Shown here in pieces: positions 28,009 to 38,884 of a DNA stretch of 64,000 nucleotides (the stretch's first letter is position 1; every line of letters begins with the position of its first letter). The notes under the pieces were generated by a model, which searched no databases, was not told the origin of the DNA, and saw only the letters and a list, made by a program, of their open reading frames with translations. Location of the stretch: positions 124,001 to 188,000 of the forward strand of contig NZ_CP016617.1 in NCBI RefSeq assembly GCF_002741015.1, in the 5' to 3' direction. The stretch is from Microvirga ossetica. Lineage in GTDB: Bacteria > Pseudomonadota > Alphaproteobacteria > Rhizobiales > Beijerinckiaceae. Position numbers and translations under genes: made by a program.

Positions 28009-29046
28009 TTAGACAGCTGCGGGGATGCTTTCCCTCGTCCAGCGGAATACGGTGCCATCGCTCCAGATGCGGTGCATGATCACGCCCAGACGCCGGGCCA
28101 GCGCAACAATGGCTTTTCGCCCACCACGCCGTTTGGCGATATTCATCGCCCATGCTTTCAACCACGACCACTTCACGTGAACATTCGTCAGCATGACTTG
28201 AGCGGCTTCGTACAACAGCGTTCGCATCATGCCATCCCCGCAGAGGGAGACGCGGCCGATCCGGTTGCTCTCACCCGACTGATGAAGCACCGGCGTTAAC
28301 CCCAGGGAGGCACCCACGGCTTTGGAGTTCCGGAAGCGAGCCGGAACGTCGATAGTACTGGCATAGGCTAAAGCGACAACGGGACCGACCCCGGGAATGG
28401 TCATCAGGCGTCGACAAACACCGTCGTCGCGGACAATCGACAGCAGCTTTCGATGAAGACGCTCGACCTCCTCTCGAAGCTTTCGCCAGCTCGCCAGCAG
28501 CGGCTCCATGATCTCTGCCGGGTCAGGCAGACAATCAAGGAGTTCGCGAATGCGGATGTCGAATTTGGCTGCGCCAACGATGCCGACTTTGAGGCCGAAG
28601 TTGCGCAGCAGGCCGCGAATATCATTCTCAAATGCAATCGCCTTCTCCTGCAGCAACTTGCGGGCGGTCAGGAGGGCGCGCCGCTTTTGGCTGGTCAGGG
28701 TTTTTACATGAACCGGTCGGAACAGATTCACCCGCATCATCTGCGCAATGCCACGTGCGTCGTTGCGGTCACTCTTGTTCACCTGTGCCTTGAGGAACGC
28801 CTTCGTATGGCGGGTCTCGATGCAGACGATGGGCAGACCGGCTTCTGCAAGCCCACTGAACAGCCATTGCGACAAAGGGCCAGCCTCAAGGCCGATCCGC
28901 TCGAGCCGCCAAGCAGGATCATGGAGGACTTGCGCGAGATCGTCTGGGTGGCTCGGCACTTTTGTCTCGCGGCAGATCCTCGTTTCATCCACAACGCACA
29001 CCGACGTCTCTTTCACCGAGACGTCCAGTCCAGCATAGTGCTTCAT
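28009..29046 (-). CDS. IS110-family transposase
   Basis: 345 aa, complete. GLDVSVKETS, GLEAGPLSQWL and NKSDRNDARGIA give the DEDD set; IPGVGPVVALAY and LGLTPVLHQSGESNRIGRVSLCGDGM give the C-terminal domain. Same architecture as 14197-15225 but clearly diverged. Confidence 0.92.
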   Translation of the reverse strand: MKHYAGLDVSVKETSVCVVDETRICRETKVPSHPDDLAQVLHDPAWRLERIGLEAGPLSQWLFSGLAEAGLPIVCIETRHTKAFLKAQVNKSDRNDARGIAQMMRVNLFRPVHVKTLTSQKRRALLTARKLLQEKAIAFENDIRGLLRNFGLKVGIVGAAKFDIRIRELLDCLPDPAEIMEPLLASWRKLREEVERLHRKLLSIVRDDGVCRRLMTIPGVGPVVALAYASTIDVPARFRNSKAVGASLGLTPVLHQSGESNRIGRVSLCGDGMMRTLLYEAAQVMLTNVHVKWSWLKAWAMNIAKRRGGRKAIVALARRLGVIMHRIWSDGTVFRWTRESIPAAV

Positions 29047-29216
29047 GCTAGGCTTCCTTTCCTGATGCTTGTGCTTGATCCAACAGACCGGGTTTCATCA
29101 TCGTCCCGCGGCGCGCGCCTTTCTAGCCCAAGCCATGGGATGGCAGGCCGAATACTCCATCTATGGGCCAAGTTCTCCACGGCAGCGCCACAACGACAGA
29201 GCGGCTGTCTTGGAGA

Positions 29217-30426
<1,210 letters not shown>

Positions 30427-30427
30427 T

Positions 30428-30699
30428 ATATGGGCCGATACGTCAGTCAAGTGCTGGTCGCAGATGTTGCCGTGATCTCCGAGGTTGAGCCCGATGGCGC
30501 TCATGCGAACCGGTCGTCCGCATCACCTTATATCCGGTTGGGCCATAGCCCTGACCATGATCCCGCATGCGACGGGCACGGGCTCCAAGGTGAGCGCGAC
30601 CATTCTTTTTTGCGGCATTCTTCCAGCCAGGGGGCGAAAGCGGTCGCGCTCCCCTCAGACATCACGCGCTGACAATCCAGCGCCAGCGCGCAACGAGGT
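30428..30699 (-). ncRNA. Candidate guide (bridge/seek) RNA region of the IS110 element
   Basis: Non-coding end of an otherwise complete IS110-family element, downstream of the transposase. Known for the family: IS1111-type elements, recognised by subterminal inverted repeats, encode their guide RNA in this position. No structure was computed, so this marks a region, not a mapped RNA. Confidence 0.4.
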
Positions 30700-31851
30700 T
30701 CAGGGCTTCACGACAACATCGGCCGGAAGGGCGCCTGTTTCGACATAGCGCCACAGCAGGATCAGCAGCTTGCGGGCGAGCGCCACAATCGCAATGCGTC
30801 GGACCCGACCGGTGGCTGAACCCACACGGCTGCGGAACCAGCCCGCGAGCGCACTGTCAGGTTGGTTGCGCACCCACAGCCAGGCGAGTTCGATCAGCGC
30901 CTTGCGGGCGCGGGCATTCCCGGCCTTGGTGATGCCCTGCTCGCGTGACCTGCGGCCGCTCGCAAACGGACTGGGGGTCAGCCCTACATAGGAGGCCACG
31001 TGGCGCCGGCTGGCAAAGCATCGGTAGAACACCTCCTTGGCGAGGACAGTTGCAAGCTCAGGCCCAATGCTCTTCACGTGCAGCAAGGCCCCGAGCTTGG
31101 ATGAGGTCGCTGCTTTCGCCGCCGCCGCTTCGGCATCGCGCCTCGTCTCGACCTCTGCCAGCTGCCGCAGCACGAGTTCGAGCCAGTCGAGCTGATGGGC
31201 GATCTCCTCCGACAGTCGCGGTGGCAGGGGCCGACCATCCCCCGTGATTAGCTGCGGCAGGCGCCGACGGCGATCCGGCCGCAGCGGCTCGTAGTCGGCG
31301 ATCCCCTGCGTGGCGCACAGCCCCTGGATCCGGTTGACGAGGCGGATGCGCTCCTGCAGCAGCGTGGCGCGCTCGCGGCTCGGACGACGCGCATCCTCCT
31401 CATCCGGCGACGGCGGGCGGACCATGGAGCAGACCTTCGGCTCGCCGCGGGACCAGGCCATCAGCGCCCGCAGCAGAGCCTGGGCATCCAGGCGGTCTGT
31501 CTTCGCCCGCCGCGCACGGCGGTCAACCTGCAGAGAACTTGGGTCCATGACATGGCTGCTGACGCCGTGCGCCTCGAGAAGGCGGTGCAGCCAGAACCCG
31601 TCGCGGCCGGCCTCGTAGCAGCATGACACGTGCGGGCTTGCGCTGGTGCGTCGTTCCACACGGGTTTGGATGCGGGCGAGCAGGTCGAGCACCGCCTGTC
31701 CGTCACCGGCGGGGAGCCGATGCAACTCGATCTTGGCGGCATCGGGCGCATGTAGCGCCACAAGCCAGGAGCGGCGGCTGAGTTCGAGAGCCAGAAAGAT
31801 CGTGTGGGTGCTGTCCGAGAATGAAGCGTCGGCTGATGGAGAGTGGAACAT
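30700..31851 (-). CDS. IS110-family transposase
   Basis: 383 aa, complete. ALELSRRSWLVAL (first D position reads E-L-S; LALE in place of GLD), CCYEAGRDGFWLHR, AKTDRLDAQALLR, and the C-terminal domain with LHVKSIGPELATVL and VGLTPSPFASGRRSREQGITKAGNAR. Relative of the truncated gene at 3428. The N-terminal FLALELSRRSW is usual for this branch as far as I recall, but the acidic residue should be checked. Confidence 0.88.
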   Translation of the reverse strand: MFHSPSADASFSDSTHTIFLALELSRRSWLVALHAPDAAKIELHRLPAGDGQAVLDLLARIQTRVERRTSASPHVSCCYEAGRDGFWLHRLLEAHGVSSHVMDPSSLQVDRRARRAKTDRLDAQALLRALMAWSRGEPKVCSMVRPPSPDEEDARRPSRERATLLQERIRLVNRIQGLCATQGIADYEPLRPDRRRRLPQLITGDGRPLPPRLSEEIAHQLDWLELVLRQLAEVETRRDAEAAAAKAATSSKLGALLHVKSIGPELATVLAKEVFYRCFASRRHVASYVGLTPSPFASGRRSREQGITKAGNARARKALIELAWLWVRNQPDSALAGWFRSRVGSATGRVRRIAIVALARKLLILLWRYVETGALPADVVVKP

Positions 31852-31919
31852 GAGCGACCTCCAGAGGTGAGGTGACCGCCTTACTTCACCAATCTGGCGG
31901 TCCCTGGCCCATGAGATCT

Positions 31920-32411
31920 TTTTTCTGCGAAGGCTGGGTCGACCCGCTCGCCGAACCAGGTCTCGTGCTTGTGCCAGCGCCAGCCCTCGTGGAGCAGGAT
32001 TTCGTCGATCCGGCTGCGCTGCATCGCAATCCCTTTGTGCTCGTGCAGGTAAGCAGCCAGCCGATCCAAGGTCCAGGCAGCAAACGGCAGCCCGAGCGTC
32101 TCTGGCTTCGTGAGCGCCATAGCGATCACGGTGGCCGTTTGCTCGGGCGTGTAGGTGGGCCGGCGGCCTGAGCGGTATCGGTCCTTGAGGGCTTCCAGTC
32201 CTTCCGCATTGAAACGGCGGATGCGCTTGCGCACAGTCTCACCATCGAGGCCGACCCGGGCGGCAATCGCCGCGGCGCTCTCGCCATGACTGGCCCGCCA
32301 GATGATCTGGGCGCGTTGCACGCTCTGGGCCGGAGCCGTGTGGGAGTGAGCCAACTTTTGGACTGCCGCATGCTCAACAGCAGTCATTTCCCGTAAGCAG
32401 ACCGATGCCAT
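31920..32411 (-). pseudogene. IS630 transposase, N-terminal frame (cut by IS110)
   Basis: MASVCLREMTAVEHAAVQKL through ARVGLDGETVRKRI to GERVDPAFAEK, ending in the A-run at the IS110 junction. Counterpart of 5869-6360. Confidence 0.87.
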
Positions 32412-32479
32412 GGGTCGCCTCCGCTAGTGGATCAGCGGGAGACGCCATTATACCCCTCTACCTGCCGGATGCACCACTA

Positions 32480-32858
32480 AGCGAGCCCGCTCCGGGTCCA
32501 GCAGAGGCCTTGCCTCAGGCCTGATCCGCTCGGCGAAGAGGGCAATCGCCTCGGCGTCGAGCGCATCGGTCTTGGCCAGGCGGCCCATAGCCCGAGCAAA
32601 GTCGCGGATCTGGCGGGGATTGACGACGCAGAGCGGCAGCCCAACACCGGCAAGTGCCGCGGCCACGGTTGTCTCGAAGCCACCAGTCGCCTCCAAGACC
32701 ACGAGGGCGACGGGCAGGTCGATGAGGTGGCTGATGAGGTCATCCAGCCCCTTTCCGTCTCGCGAGACACAGAATGCCTTGCCTGTTGGTCTCAGGTGGA
32801 CGTCGAGGCGATCCTTGGAAACGTCAATGCCGACGAAGACTGATGAAAATTCGTCCAT
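32480..32858 (-). pseudogene. IS110-family transposase, N-terminal part (split by IS630)
   Basis: MDEFSSVFVGIDVSKDRLDV (D), VVLEATGGFETTV (E), RLAKTDALDAEAIALFAERI (D, D), ending PERARL at the IS630 TA target. Continues at 29785. Confidence 0.87.
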
Positions 32859-33016
32859 GATCCTACCTTGTAAATACGGGCTTAGGCCCAAGCGGCTGTC
32901 CGGGTTCGGGACTGTGAAAGTGGGGGCCGCACCAAGCTCTGTCGCGGGCTCATGAGCCCTAGGCAAACGCGGGCTGACCCCCACCTTCAGCCTCGCCGGC
33001 TTCGTCTCGGCGGGCA
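32859..33016. other. 5' non-coding end of the split IS110
   Basis: About 160 bp between the IS110 start codon and the IS481 remnant, with CGGGCTTAGGCCCAAGC (32878-32894) as a small palindrome. IS110-group elements carry their guide RNA on this side; region only, not a mapped RNA. Confidence 0.35.
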
Positions 33017-33565
33017 ATAGAGAGATACAAGGCAGTCCGTCGAGCGATACAGCATAGTCAAGCGAGCCTGAGAGCCTTGGCCCAGCGCCATGGCATCAAC
33101 CCGAAGACGGTCGCCAAATGGAAGAAGCGGGAGACCACCGCGGATCGCCCGACGGGGCCGAGAGCACCGCATTCAACGGTGCTCTCGGTTCAGGAAGAGG
33201 CGATCATCGTTGCCTTCCGCAAGCACACCCTGCTGCCCTTGGACGATTGCCTCTACGCCTTGCAGCCCACGATCCCGCACCTGACCCGCTCCTCGCTGCA
33301 TCGCTGCCTGCAACGCCATGGCATCAGCCGCTTGCCGGAAGTGACCGGCGACAAGCCGGCCAAGAAGCAGTTCAAGAGCTACCCGATCGGCTACTTCCAC
33401 ATCGACATCGGCGAGGTGCACACGGACGAAGGGCGGCTCTACCTGTTCGTCGCCATTGATCGCACGAGCAAGTTCGCCTTCGCCCAACTGCATGAGAAAG
33501 CCACACGGCGGGTGGCAGGCGACTTCCTGCGGGCCCTGATTGCTCTCGTGCCGTACAAGGTGCAC
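33017..33565 (+). pseudogene. IS481-family transposase, both ends missing
   Basis: The frame reads VRRAIQHSQASLRALAQRHG, INPKTVAKWKKRE, VSVQEEAIIVAFRKHTLLPLDD-like, HRCLQRHGISRLPE and GYFHIDIGEVHTDEG (first D), LFVAIDRTSKF (second), ending VPYKVH. About 20 residues at the N-terminus and about 130 at the C-terminus are absent. It abuts an IS1182 fragment. Confidence 0.82.
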
Positions 33566-33725
33566 AGCCCGCTACATCGGGCTGGCAAAGACGCATCTGC
33601 AACACGCGCTGGCGGCGGCTGCCATGAACCTCATTCGACTTGCAGCTTGGTTTGCCGGCACGCCGCTCTCACGAACGCTGCAAGCCGCATTTACCAGGCT
33701 CATGATGGCTCCCATCCCAGCGTGA
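33566..33725 (+). pseudogene. IS1182-family transposase, C-terminal scrap
   Basis: Reads RYIGLAKTHLQHALAAAAMN, LIRLAAWFAGTPLSRT and ends PIPA-stop. The same motif (RYIGLAKTHLRHVLTAAALN) ends the IS1182 pseudogene at 62764. It is directly joined to IS481, so one deletion or insertion event links the two. Confidence 0.75.
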
Positions 33726-33766
33726 TGAATTCGCCACACTACTCCTTCTTGCAGGATGCAGATGGC

Positions 33767-33991
33767 TTATGGATCGGCTGAAAAGCGAAGTCTGAGCACG
33801 CATTTGCCGGAGGCATCGGAGACGGTCATTTGCCACTCTGTTCCATCCCAAAAGGTCATACCTTCATCTCGCAGGATCTCATCGAGAGTTTGCAGCCCCC
33901 AAGTACGTGCCTCTTTGACAGTAGGAAGCTCGACCTCAATAGGCCCCCCCAGAACGCCATCACCTATGAGTCTGAAGCAGTACCTAGGCAT
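33767..33991 (-). CDS. Small DUF6894-like protein
   Basis: 74 aa: MPRYCFRLIGDGVLGGPIEV, ELPTVKEARTWGLQTLDEIL, then a beta-rich end with TEWQMTVSDASGK. The MPRYxF...G...ELP...AR start is typical of the short DUF6894 proteins frequent in Methylobacterium and rhizobia; function unknown. Complete. Its neighbours are transposase scraps on one side and a flavin oxidoreductase 220 bp away. Confidence 0.7.
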   Translation of the reverse strand: MPRYCFRLIGDGVLGGPIEVELPTVKEARTWGLQTLDEILRDEGMTFWDGTEWQMTVSDASGKCVLRLRFSADP

Positions 33992-34209
33992 CCTTCACTT
34001 TGTGCCACCCAAACGATCTCTGTAGCGCATATAACTGCTAGCACAGGAAAGTGTTCGAATGCCGCGTATCTACAAGGTGCCTTTTGTAATGGGAGGCCGT
34101 TTTCACTCAGGCGGCACGTGCATTTTAAAACCCTGCACCAAAAATTTTTGTCATACCATCTGAGAAGATTAGTTTCTTAGTACATTCGTCTTGGTTGGTG
34201 CTCGCTTCA

Positions 34210-35805
34210 TTAAGTACCCAAAAGAAGGCTATCGGCAGCACGCAGAGCCAGTTGCATCAGGGCGAGTGTCGGGTTGATGCTACCTGCCGCTGGGAAGACC
34301 GATGTGCTTACCAATCGAAGGTTAGGAATATGATGGCAGCACAGATTAGGGCCGACCACAGACTTAGTTGGGTCCGTGCCCATCCGAGTGGAGCCGGACG
34401 GATGGGCTCTCTGGTCTGCGATTTCAATAAATCCGACCGATCTATCACGTATAGTCCCCAACCATGTAATCGGACAGATACTATTGAACCCAGTGCGGTT
34501 CCAGTAGGCCCTGAATCGCTTGATGGATGACCAAAATGTATGCTCATCCAGCGCCGAAAGTCGCCAGTCGAGCTTGGCCATAGGAGTCCCAAGTTGGTCT
34601 AGCTGTGGAGAAAGGCTGATCCGATTGCTCCAATTCGGGGCTTGCTCAACTGTAATCTCGAATCTTAAATCGGTTCCAACAGGAATTAGCATTTGGCGGT
34701 GTATGAGACGCCAGTAAGCACTTCGCGCCAAGTACCGGGTATCCGTTGCGAGTTTGTATACATCCGATGCACGGACTGCGAAGTCGCCCTTCTGGACATC
34801 GCGCAGTAGTCTCCTGGCCAGCTCGAGCGGGGATTTCGGAGGCAAATCCAGAGCGACCTCAGCGTATGCACTTGCAATTTCATCCGCTTTCTGCGCCTCA
34901 GAAGTGAGTTCGAAGTAAAGACTGCGTCGCGCAAGGCCGCTGAAACGGTAGCCGAACAGTCTGTTTGTTTTGACTGGATCGACTGGAACGAGATGGCCCA
35001 CAGTTGCCTTTGCATGCTCCTGAAAGTAGCGCCCCAAGGCGTCACAGCTCTGAAAGGGCCTATTATCTGCGGAGGCGTCAAGAAGCAGTAGCAGTCGCGT
35101 GCTTTCAATCGCACCAGCTGCAAAAATGAATTCGCGGGCACTCACCTTCAACTCGTGATCACTGAAGTTCTTAGCCACAATACTAGAAAGACGCGCTGAG
35201 GTACGATCAACTTCGAAGTTACACACGGTGGCACCAAGCCAAACTTCGACATTGTGGTGAGACAAAATCTCGTGCTTTAAGGCGGCTCCTAAATTGATAC
35301 GACTGAATGTGGGGATTTTAGCCCATCTGCATGTCACATCAGGATCCCGGCGTACAAAGAGTCTGGCGGGATCTAATTGCTCTAGTAACTCCTCCTCGTA
35401 AGTTGAATCATCAAGGTCAAAGATTTTCTCGATCTCGCGTTGATAGGAAGTTAGTTCATCGAATGAAATTGGCCAGCCTGATGAAGAAATATATGGCCGA
35501 TCGATCGTATCATTTTGGCTTGGATGGATCAGGCGGCCTCCCCAATACTTCGAGTTACCGCCGAATTCGCGGTTTCGTCCGGATAAGGCGCGCTTATAAT
35601 ATCCGGCTGGATCATCAATCTTATTGAGTTCCTGTATTCGTGCCTCAAACCCCTCAATCCCACTCTCAACTACGATCACTCGTTGCCCTGCTCGCGCCAA
35701 ACGCACAGCAATCAGGAGACCAGCAATGCCCGCTCCAATGATACAGACTGAAGCGCATCGGTTGATCTGGTTCAGCTGAGCTTCGGCGAGCGTGTAGATT
35801 GGCAT
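34210..35805 (-). CDS. GMC-type FAD-dependent oxidoreductase
   Basis: 531 aa. Rossmann dinucleotide motif CIIGAGIAGLLIAVRLARAG (residues ~21-40) and a following acidic turn VVESG. Mid-protein FAAGAIESTRLLL and the C-terminal GMC region HPSGSTRMG...LRLVSTSVFPAAGSINPT with the expected H and N residues. Family reaction: oxidation of an alcohol or sugar hydroxyl with FAD. No signal peptide. Base composition is clearly lower in G+C than the IS elements around it. It lies alone, so the substrate cannot be inferred; sugar or polysaccharide modification would fit the glycosyltransferases 12 kb away. Confidence 0.85.
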   Translation of the reverse strand: MPIYTLAEAQLNQINRCASVCIIGAGIAGLLIAVRLARAGQRVIVVESGIEGFEARIQELNKIDDPAGYYKRALSGRNREFGGNSKYWGGRLIHPSQNDTIDRPYISSSGWPISFDELTSYQREIEKIFDLDDSTYEEELLEQLDPARLFVRRDPDVTCRWAKIPTFSRINLGAALKHEILSHHNVEVWLGATVCNFEVDRTSARLSSIVAKNFSDHELKVSAREFIFAAGAIESTRLLLLLDASADNRPFQSCDALGRYFQEHAKATVGHLVPVDPVKTNRLFGYRFSGLARRSLYFELTSEAQKADEIASAYAEVALDLPPKSPLELARRLLRDVQKGDFAVRASDVYKLATDTRYLARSAYWRLIHRQMLIPVGTDLRFEITVEQAPNWSNRISLSPQLDQLGTPMAKLDWRLSALDEHTFWSSIKRFRAYWNRTGFNSICPITWLGTIRDRSVGFIEIADQRAHPSGSTRMGTDPTKSVVGPNLCCHHIPNLRLVSTSVFPAAGSINPTLALMQLALRAADSLLLGT

Positions 35806-36130
35806 ACGCTTCTCAATTGCATGGATAGCGGTGAATCTTGAGCAGGCCTTAGCTTGGCAAGGTATTGCCTTTTGCAGCTATGCTAATAGGTTGATCGACA
35901 AGATTAGTCGAGTTACCTCTTCAGATACGCTGCTGCCCCAGTAACTGCTTGCGGCGATCTACGCACTTTGTGCGAAGATGTTGCTAAACTCCGCTGCTCA
36001 GATCAAACGAGGGCGTACATCACATTAACTCTGATGTTCGTTGGCAAAGGCATTGAACGCAATACTACGCTCCCTGCAACGATCCGGGCACTCAACGATG
36101 TAATTACCCAGGCCCTCCTTCCGCACTGAG
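35806..36130. other. Intergenic, upstream of the oxidoreductase
   Basis: 325 bp between the oxidoreductase start and the IS5 terminus. Moderately AT-rich, with no open frame of interest; presumably carries the oxidoreductase promoter. Confidence 0.4.
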
Positions 36131-36894
36131 AGCCCGTCCCGAAAAGGGTTGAGTGGCCGAGACCGTTATGATTCCAAGAGGGTGCTGAAGCCTGACTTGG
36201 AACCGCAATGTGGACCCCGACCACCCGGCGGCAGTATAGCCGCGACGGCTTGCGATACGAAACCGATTTGACCGATGCCGAATGGGCGCTGATCAAGCCG
36301 CTCCTGCCTGAGCCCCGCGCCCGAGGCCGCCCGCGGCGCTGGTCCACCCGGGAGATCCTGAGCGCGATCTTTTATGTCCTTCGCGGCGGCATTGCCTGGC
36401 GGCTGTTGCCTTCCGACCTGCCGCCCAAGAGCACGGTCTTTCGCTGGTTCAGCCTGTGGCGTGACACGGGTCTGTTCGAGACCATCAACCACCTGCTCGT
36501 CATGGTGGATCGCGAGCGGATGGGACGGGAGGCCTCGCCCACCGCCGCCGTGCTCGACAGCCAAAGTGTGAAGACCACCGAGAGCGGCGGCCCAAGAGGC
36601 TATGATGCTGGCAAAAAGGTCAAAGGCCGCAAGCGCCAGGTGATGGTCGACACCGATGGGCGCGGCCTGGTCCTGGAGCCCCAGCCGGCGGACGTTCAGG
36701 ACCGGGATGGCGCCTGTGTGGTCCTGCGCCTGTCGCGGCGTGCGTTCCCGTTCATCGTCACAGCGTTTGCCGACAGCGGCTATGCCGGAGAGGCTCCCGC
36801 CCATGCCACCTCGATTACCATCGAGATTGTCCGAAAGCCGCCTGATCAGATTGGCTTTGCGGTGCATCCTCGCCGCTGGGTTGTCGAAGTAGTC
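36131..36894 (+). mobile_element. IS5-family element, right end missing
   Basis: Left terminus GAGCCCGTCCCGAAAAGGG at 36131 (same end as at 7205). The transposase is cut before its last ~50 residues where a serine-recombinase fragment begins. Confidence 0.78.
36208..36894 (+). pseudogene. IS5-family transposase, 3'-truncated
   Basis: MWTPTTRRQYSRDGLRYETD, DUF4096 region (LTDAEWALIKPLLPE), DDE core D in VLDSQSVKT and D in FADSGYAGE. It reaches the catalytic E in RRWVVE and then runs into foreign sequence (VVFTQ-stop). About 40 C-terminal residues are missing. Confidence 0.87.
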
Positions 36895-37364
36895 TTTACG
36901 CAATAGGCAAAAGCGGACGTGCTCACTCTCCGGGCTGGTGGGCAGTACATAGCGGATTTCGACCTCGTCGTTCGTGACGACAACTCGGTCAACCAGCAAC
37001 AGCACGAGCTGTCGGCGCTGCTCGAAGGTGGCATTCGCCAGCCCGTGCTGCACCCGCTCACGAAAGGCCTCCAGTGAGGTCACTACACCGGCGAGGTGTT
37101 GCTGGCGTTGTGGCATCGTTGTGCAGAAGCTCCTCCTGGTCAGCCAGCGCTTGCATGCGGTGCTCCAGGTCGCGGCGGCGCCGTTCATACTCATCGAGCG
37201 GCAGGACCGCCCGCAGATAAGCATCGGTCAGCCGCTCGATCTGCTGCGAGAGATGGGCCTGGGCCCGGCGCAGCGTCTCGCGACGGGCGAGCAATTCCTG
37301 CGGCAGCCAGGCTCCGCCATGGGCCCGCGCCACGGCCGCAGCCAACGGCTCGGGCGAGCCCAGC
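36887..37364 (-). pseudogene. Serine recombinase fragment, C-terminal third, frameshifted
   Basis: Minus strand: GSPEPLAAAVARAHGGAWLP, QQIERLTDAYLRAVLPLDEYE, then a frame change near 37105, then SLEAFRERVQHGLANATFEQ...VDRVVVTNDEVEIRYVLP...CLLRKDYFDN. Same family as LSR-3 (compare LTEAYLAGIVSLEEYTRR at 1747-3124), but a different copy. Bounded by IS5 and IS3. Confidence 0.78.
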
Positions 37365-37415
37365 TGGTCTTGCTTCGAAAAAATGGAGAGCTTCTGATGA
37401 AGCAGGAGGATCTCC

Positions 37416-37703
37416 ATGCCGAAGACCCGTTTTACGAGAGAGTTTCAGGATGAGGCCGTCCGCCTCGTTTTGACGAGTGGGCGCTCGCAACGCGCAATCG
37501 CCGACGATCTTGGGGTGAACCGTTCGACGCTCGCGCGCTGGATGGCGGAGCACCAGGATATGCGGCCTTCGTCGGCCACGCCGCCCAATGAGGACATCGT
37601 GGACGAGCTCAAGCGCCTCCGCCGCGAGAACGAGGTGCTGCGCCAAGAGCGCGACATCCTCAAGAAGGCCACCGCTTTTTTCGTCAAGGAGGGAAGTCGA
37701 TGA
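37416..37703 (+). CDS. IS3-family OrfA
   Basis: 95 aa: helix-turn-helix (FQDEAVRLVLTSGRSQRAIA, DDLGVNRSTLARWM) followed by a leucine-rich coiled coil (ELKRLRRENEVLRQERDILK). The stop overlaps the orfB start (ATGA). Family role: binds the ends, and the OrfAB fusion made by -1 frameshifting is the transposase. A T-run (GCTTTTTTCG) just before the overlap could serve the shift. Confidence 0.9.
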   Translation: MPKTRFTREFQDEAVRLVLTSGRSQRAIADDLGVNRSTLARWMAEHQDMRPSSATPPNEDIVDELKRLRRENEVLRQERDILKKATAFFVKEGSR

Positions 37704-38557
37704 GGTTCAAGCTCATCGATGCGGCGAAAGCGGAATTCCCCATCCAGCGCCTGTGCCAGGTTCTTGAGGTGAGCCAGAGCGGCTACTTCGCCTGGCGCTC
37801 GCGTCCAGCCAGCCCGCGCCAGCGGGAGGATCTGGTGCTTCTGGCCCACATTCGCTCGGCCTTCACCCTCTCCAATGAGACCTACGGCAGCCCGCGCATG
37901 ACCCGCGAGCTGCAGGATGAGGGACTGCCAATCGGGCGCCGGCGGACCGCTCGACTGATGCGCGAGAATGGTCTCAAGGCCCGGCAGAAGCGCCGCTTCA
38001 AACGCACCACCGACAGCCATCACGCTTTTCCGATCGCGCCCAACCTGCTCGAGCAGGACTTCTCGGCCGAGCGCCCGAACCAGAAGTGGGCCGCGGATAT
38101 CTCCTATCTGTGGACGAACGAGGGCTGGCTCTCCCTGGCTGTGATTCTCGATCTCTTCGCCCGGCGGGTGGTCGGCTGGGCGGTCAGTGACAGCCTCCAC
38201 ACGGAGCTGGCGCTGGAGGCGCTGCGCAAGGCTCTGGCGATCCGAAGACCTGGTGAGGGGCTGACCCATCACGCGGACCGCGGCAGTCAATATTGCTCGA
38301 CAGCCTATCAGGCCGAGTTGAGGAAACACGGCATCCGGATCTCCATGTCCGGGACAGGCAATTGTTTCGACAATGCCGTGGTCGAGACCTTCTTCAAGAC
38401 CTTGAAGTCCGAACTGGTCTGGCGCACCGTCTTCCAGACGAGGGCCGAGGCCAAGAAGGCGATTGGTCGTTACATCGACGGCTTCTACAATCCCGTCCGG
38501 CGTCATTCGACACTGGACTATGTCAGTCCGGTTCAGGTCGAAAGGCTGGCCGGATAG
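37700..38557 (+). CDS. IS3-family OrfB (rve integrase-type transposase core)
   Basis: 285 aa. HTH_21 region (LIDAAKAEFPIQRLCQVLEV), then the integrase core with D in WAADISYLWTNEGW, D in THHADRGSQY and E in NAVVETFFKTLKSEL (DDE), ending NPVRRHSTLDYVSPVQVE. Complete. Confidence 0.92.
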   Translation: MRFKLIDAAKAEFPIQRLCQVLEVSQSGYFAWRSRPASPRQREDLVLLAHIRSAFTLSNETYGSPRMTRELQDEGLPIGRRRTARLMRENGLKARQKRRFKRTTDSHHAFPIAPNLLEQDFSAERPNQKWAADISYLWTNEGWLSLAVILDLFARRVVGWAVSDSLHTELALEALRKALAIRRPGEGLTHHADRGSQYCSTAYQAELRKHGIRISMSGTGNCFDNAVVETFFKTLKSELVWRTVFQTRAEAKKAIGRYIDGFYNPVRRHSTLDYVSPVQVERLAG

Positions 38558-38594
38558 CTACAAAACCGCTCTCCACTAAACCGAAGCAAATCCA

Positions 38595-38660
38595 GGAATG
38601 CCCCGCCTCGACGAAGCGCACCACCCGTTGCCGCAAATCCAGCGAGTAGGACTTGGTCAT
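38595..38660 (-). pseudogene. IS630 OrfA N-terminus, cut by IS3
   Basis: Reads MTKSYSLDLRQRVVRFVEAG-HS, 22 codons exactly up to the IS3 right end. Same gene start as the remnant at 9784-9974, with an identical leader (ATCCAGCGAGTAGGACTTGG region). Confidence 0.75.
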
Positions 38661-38794
38661 CGCTCATCTCCTCCCAAGAGGGCCGAGACAAGGGAATCAT
38701 AAAGTCGCCACGCCGCATAGCCTCCGATTCAGTCAGAACCGCCGCCGCTGTAGCCCAGGATTAGAGCCGGAGTTATACCAACCGGCGCTGATCC

Positions 38795-38861
38795 TCATGC
38801 ATTCGCCCAGTCGCGCAGGCCGATGGACATGATGGTCCAGGGTTGGTTGGTCAGCTTGTTC
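38795..38861 (-). pseudogene. IS630 transposase C-terminal tail (copy C host)
   Basis: Same KLTNQPWTIMSIGLRDWANA tail as at 15434-15500, adjacent to the LSR-1 GA end. Confidence 0.82.
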
Positions 38862-38884
38862 GATCACGCATCTTAGTGCCCTCC

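Larger units (their letters stand above)
30427..31919 (-). mobile_element. IS110-family element (IS1111-like) inside IS630, CT core
   Basis: Its ends are fixed by the interrupted host: CCCCCT at 30421-30426 and CTTTTTTCTGCG from 31918, sharing the dinucleotide CT. Short subterminal inverted repeats ATGGGCC (30430-30436) and GGCCCAT (31906-31912). About 65 bp non-coding on the 5' side of the gene, about 270 bp on the 3' side. Confidence 0.85.
37365..38594 (+). mobile_element. IS3-family element copy 1, 1,230 bp
   Basis: The ends TGGTCTTGCTTCG...TGGAGAGC (left) and, reversed, TGGATTTGCTTCG...TGGAGAGC (right) are imperfect inverted repeats. Same length as copy 2 (51536-52765). The flanks are unrelated (serine recombinase left, IS630 orfA right) with no target duplication visible. 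Confidence 0.82.
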
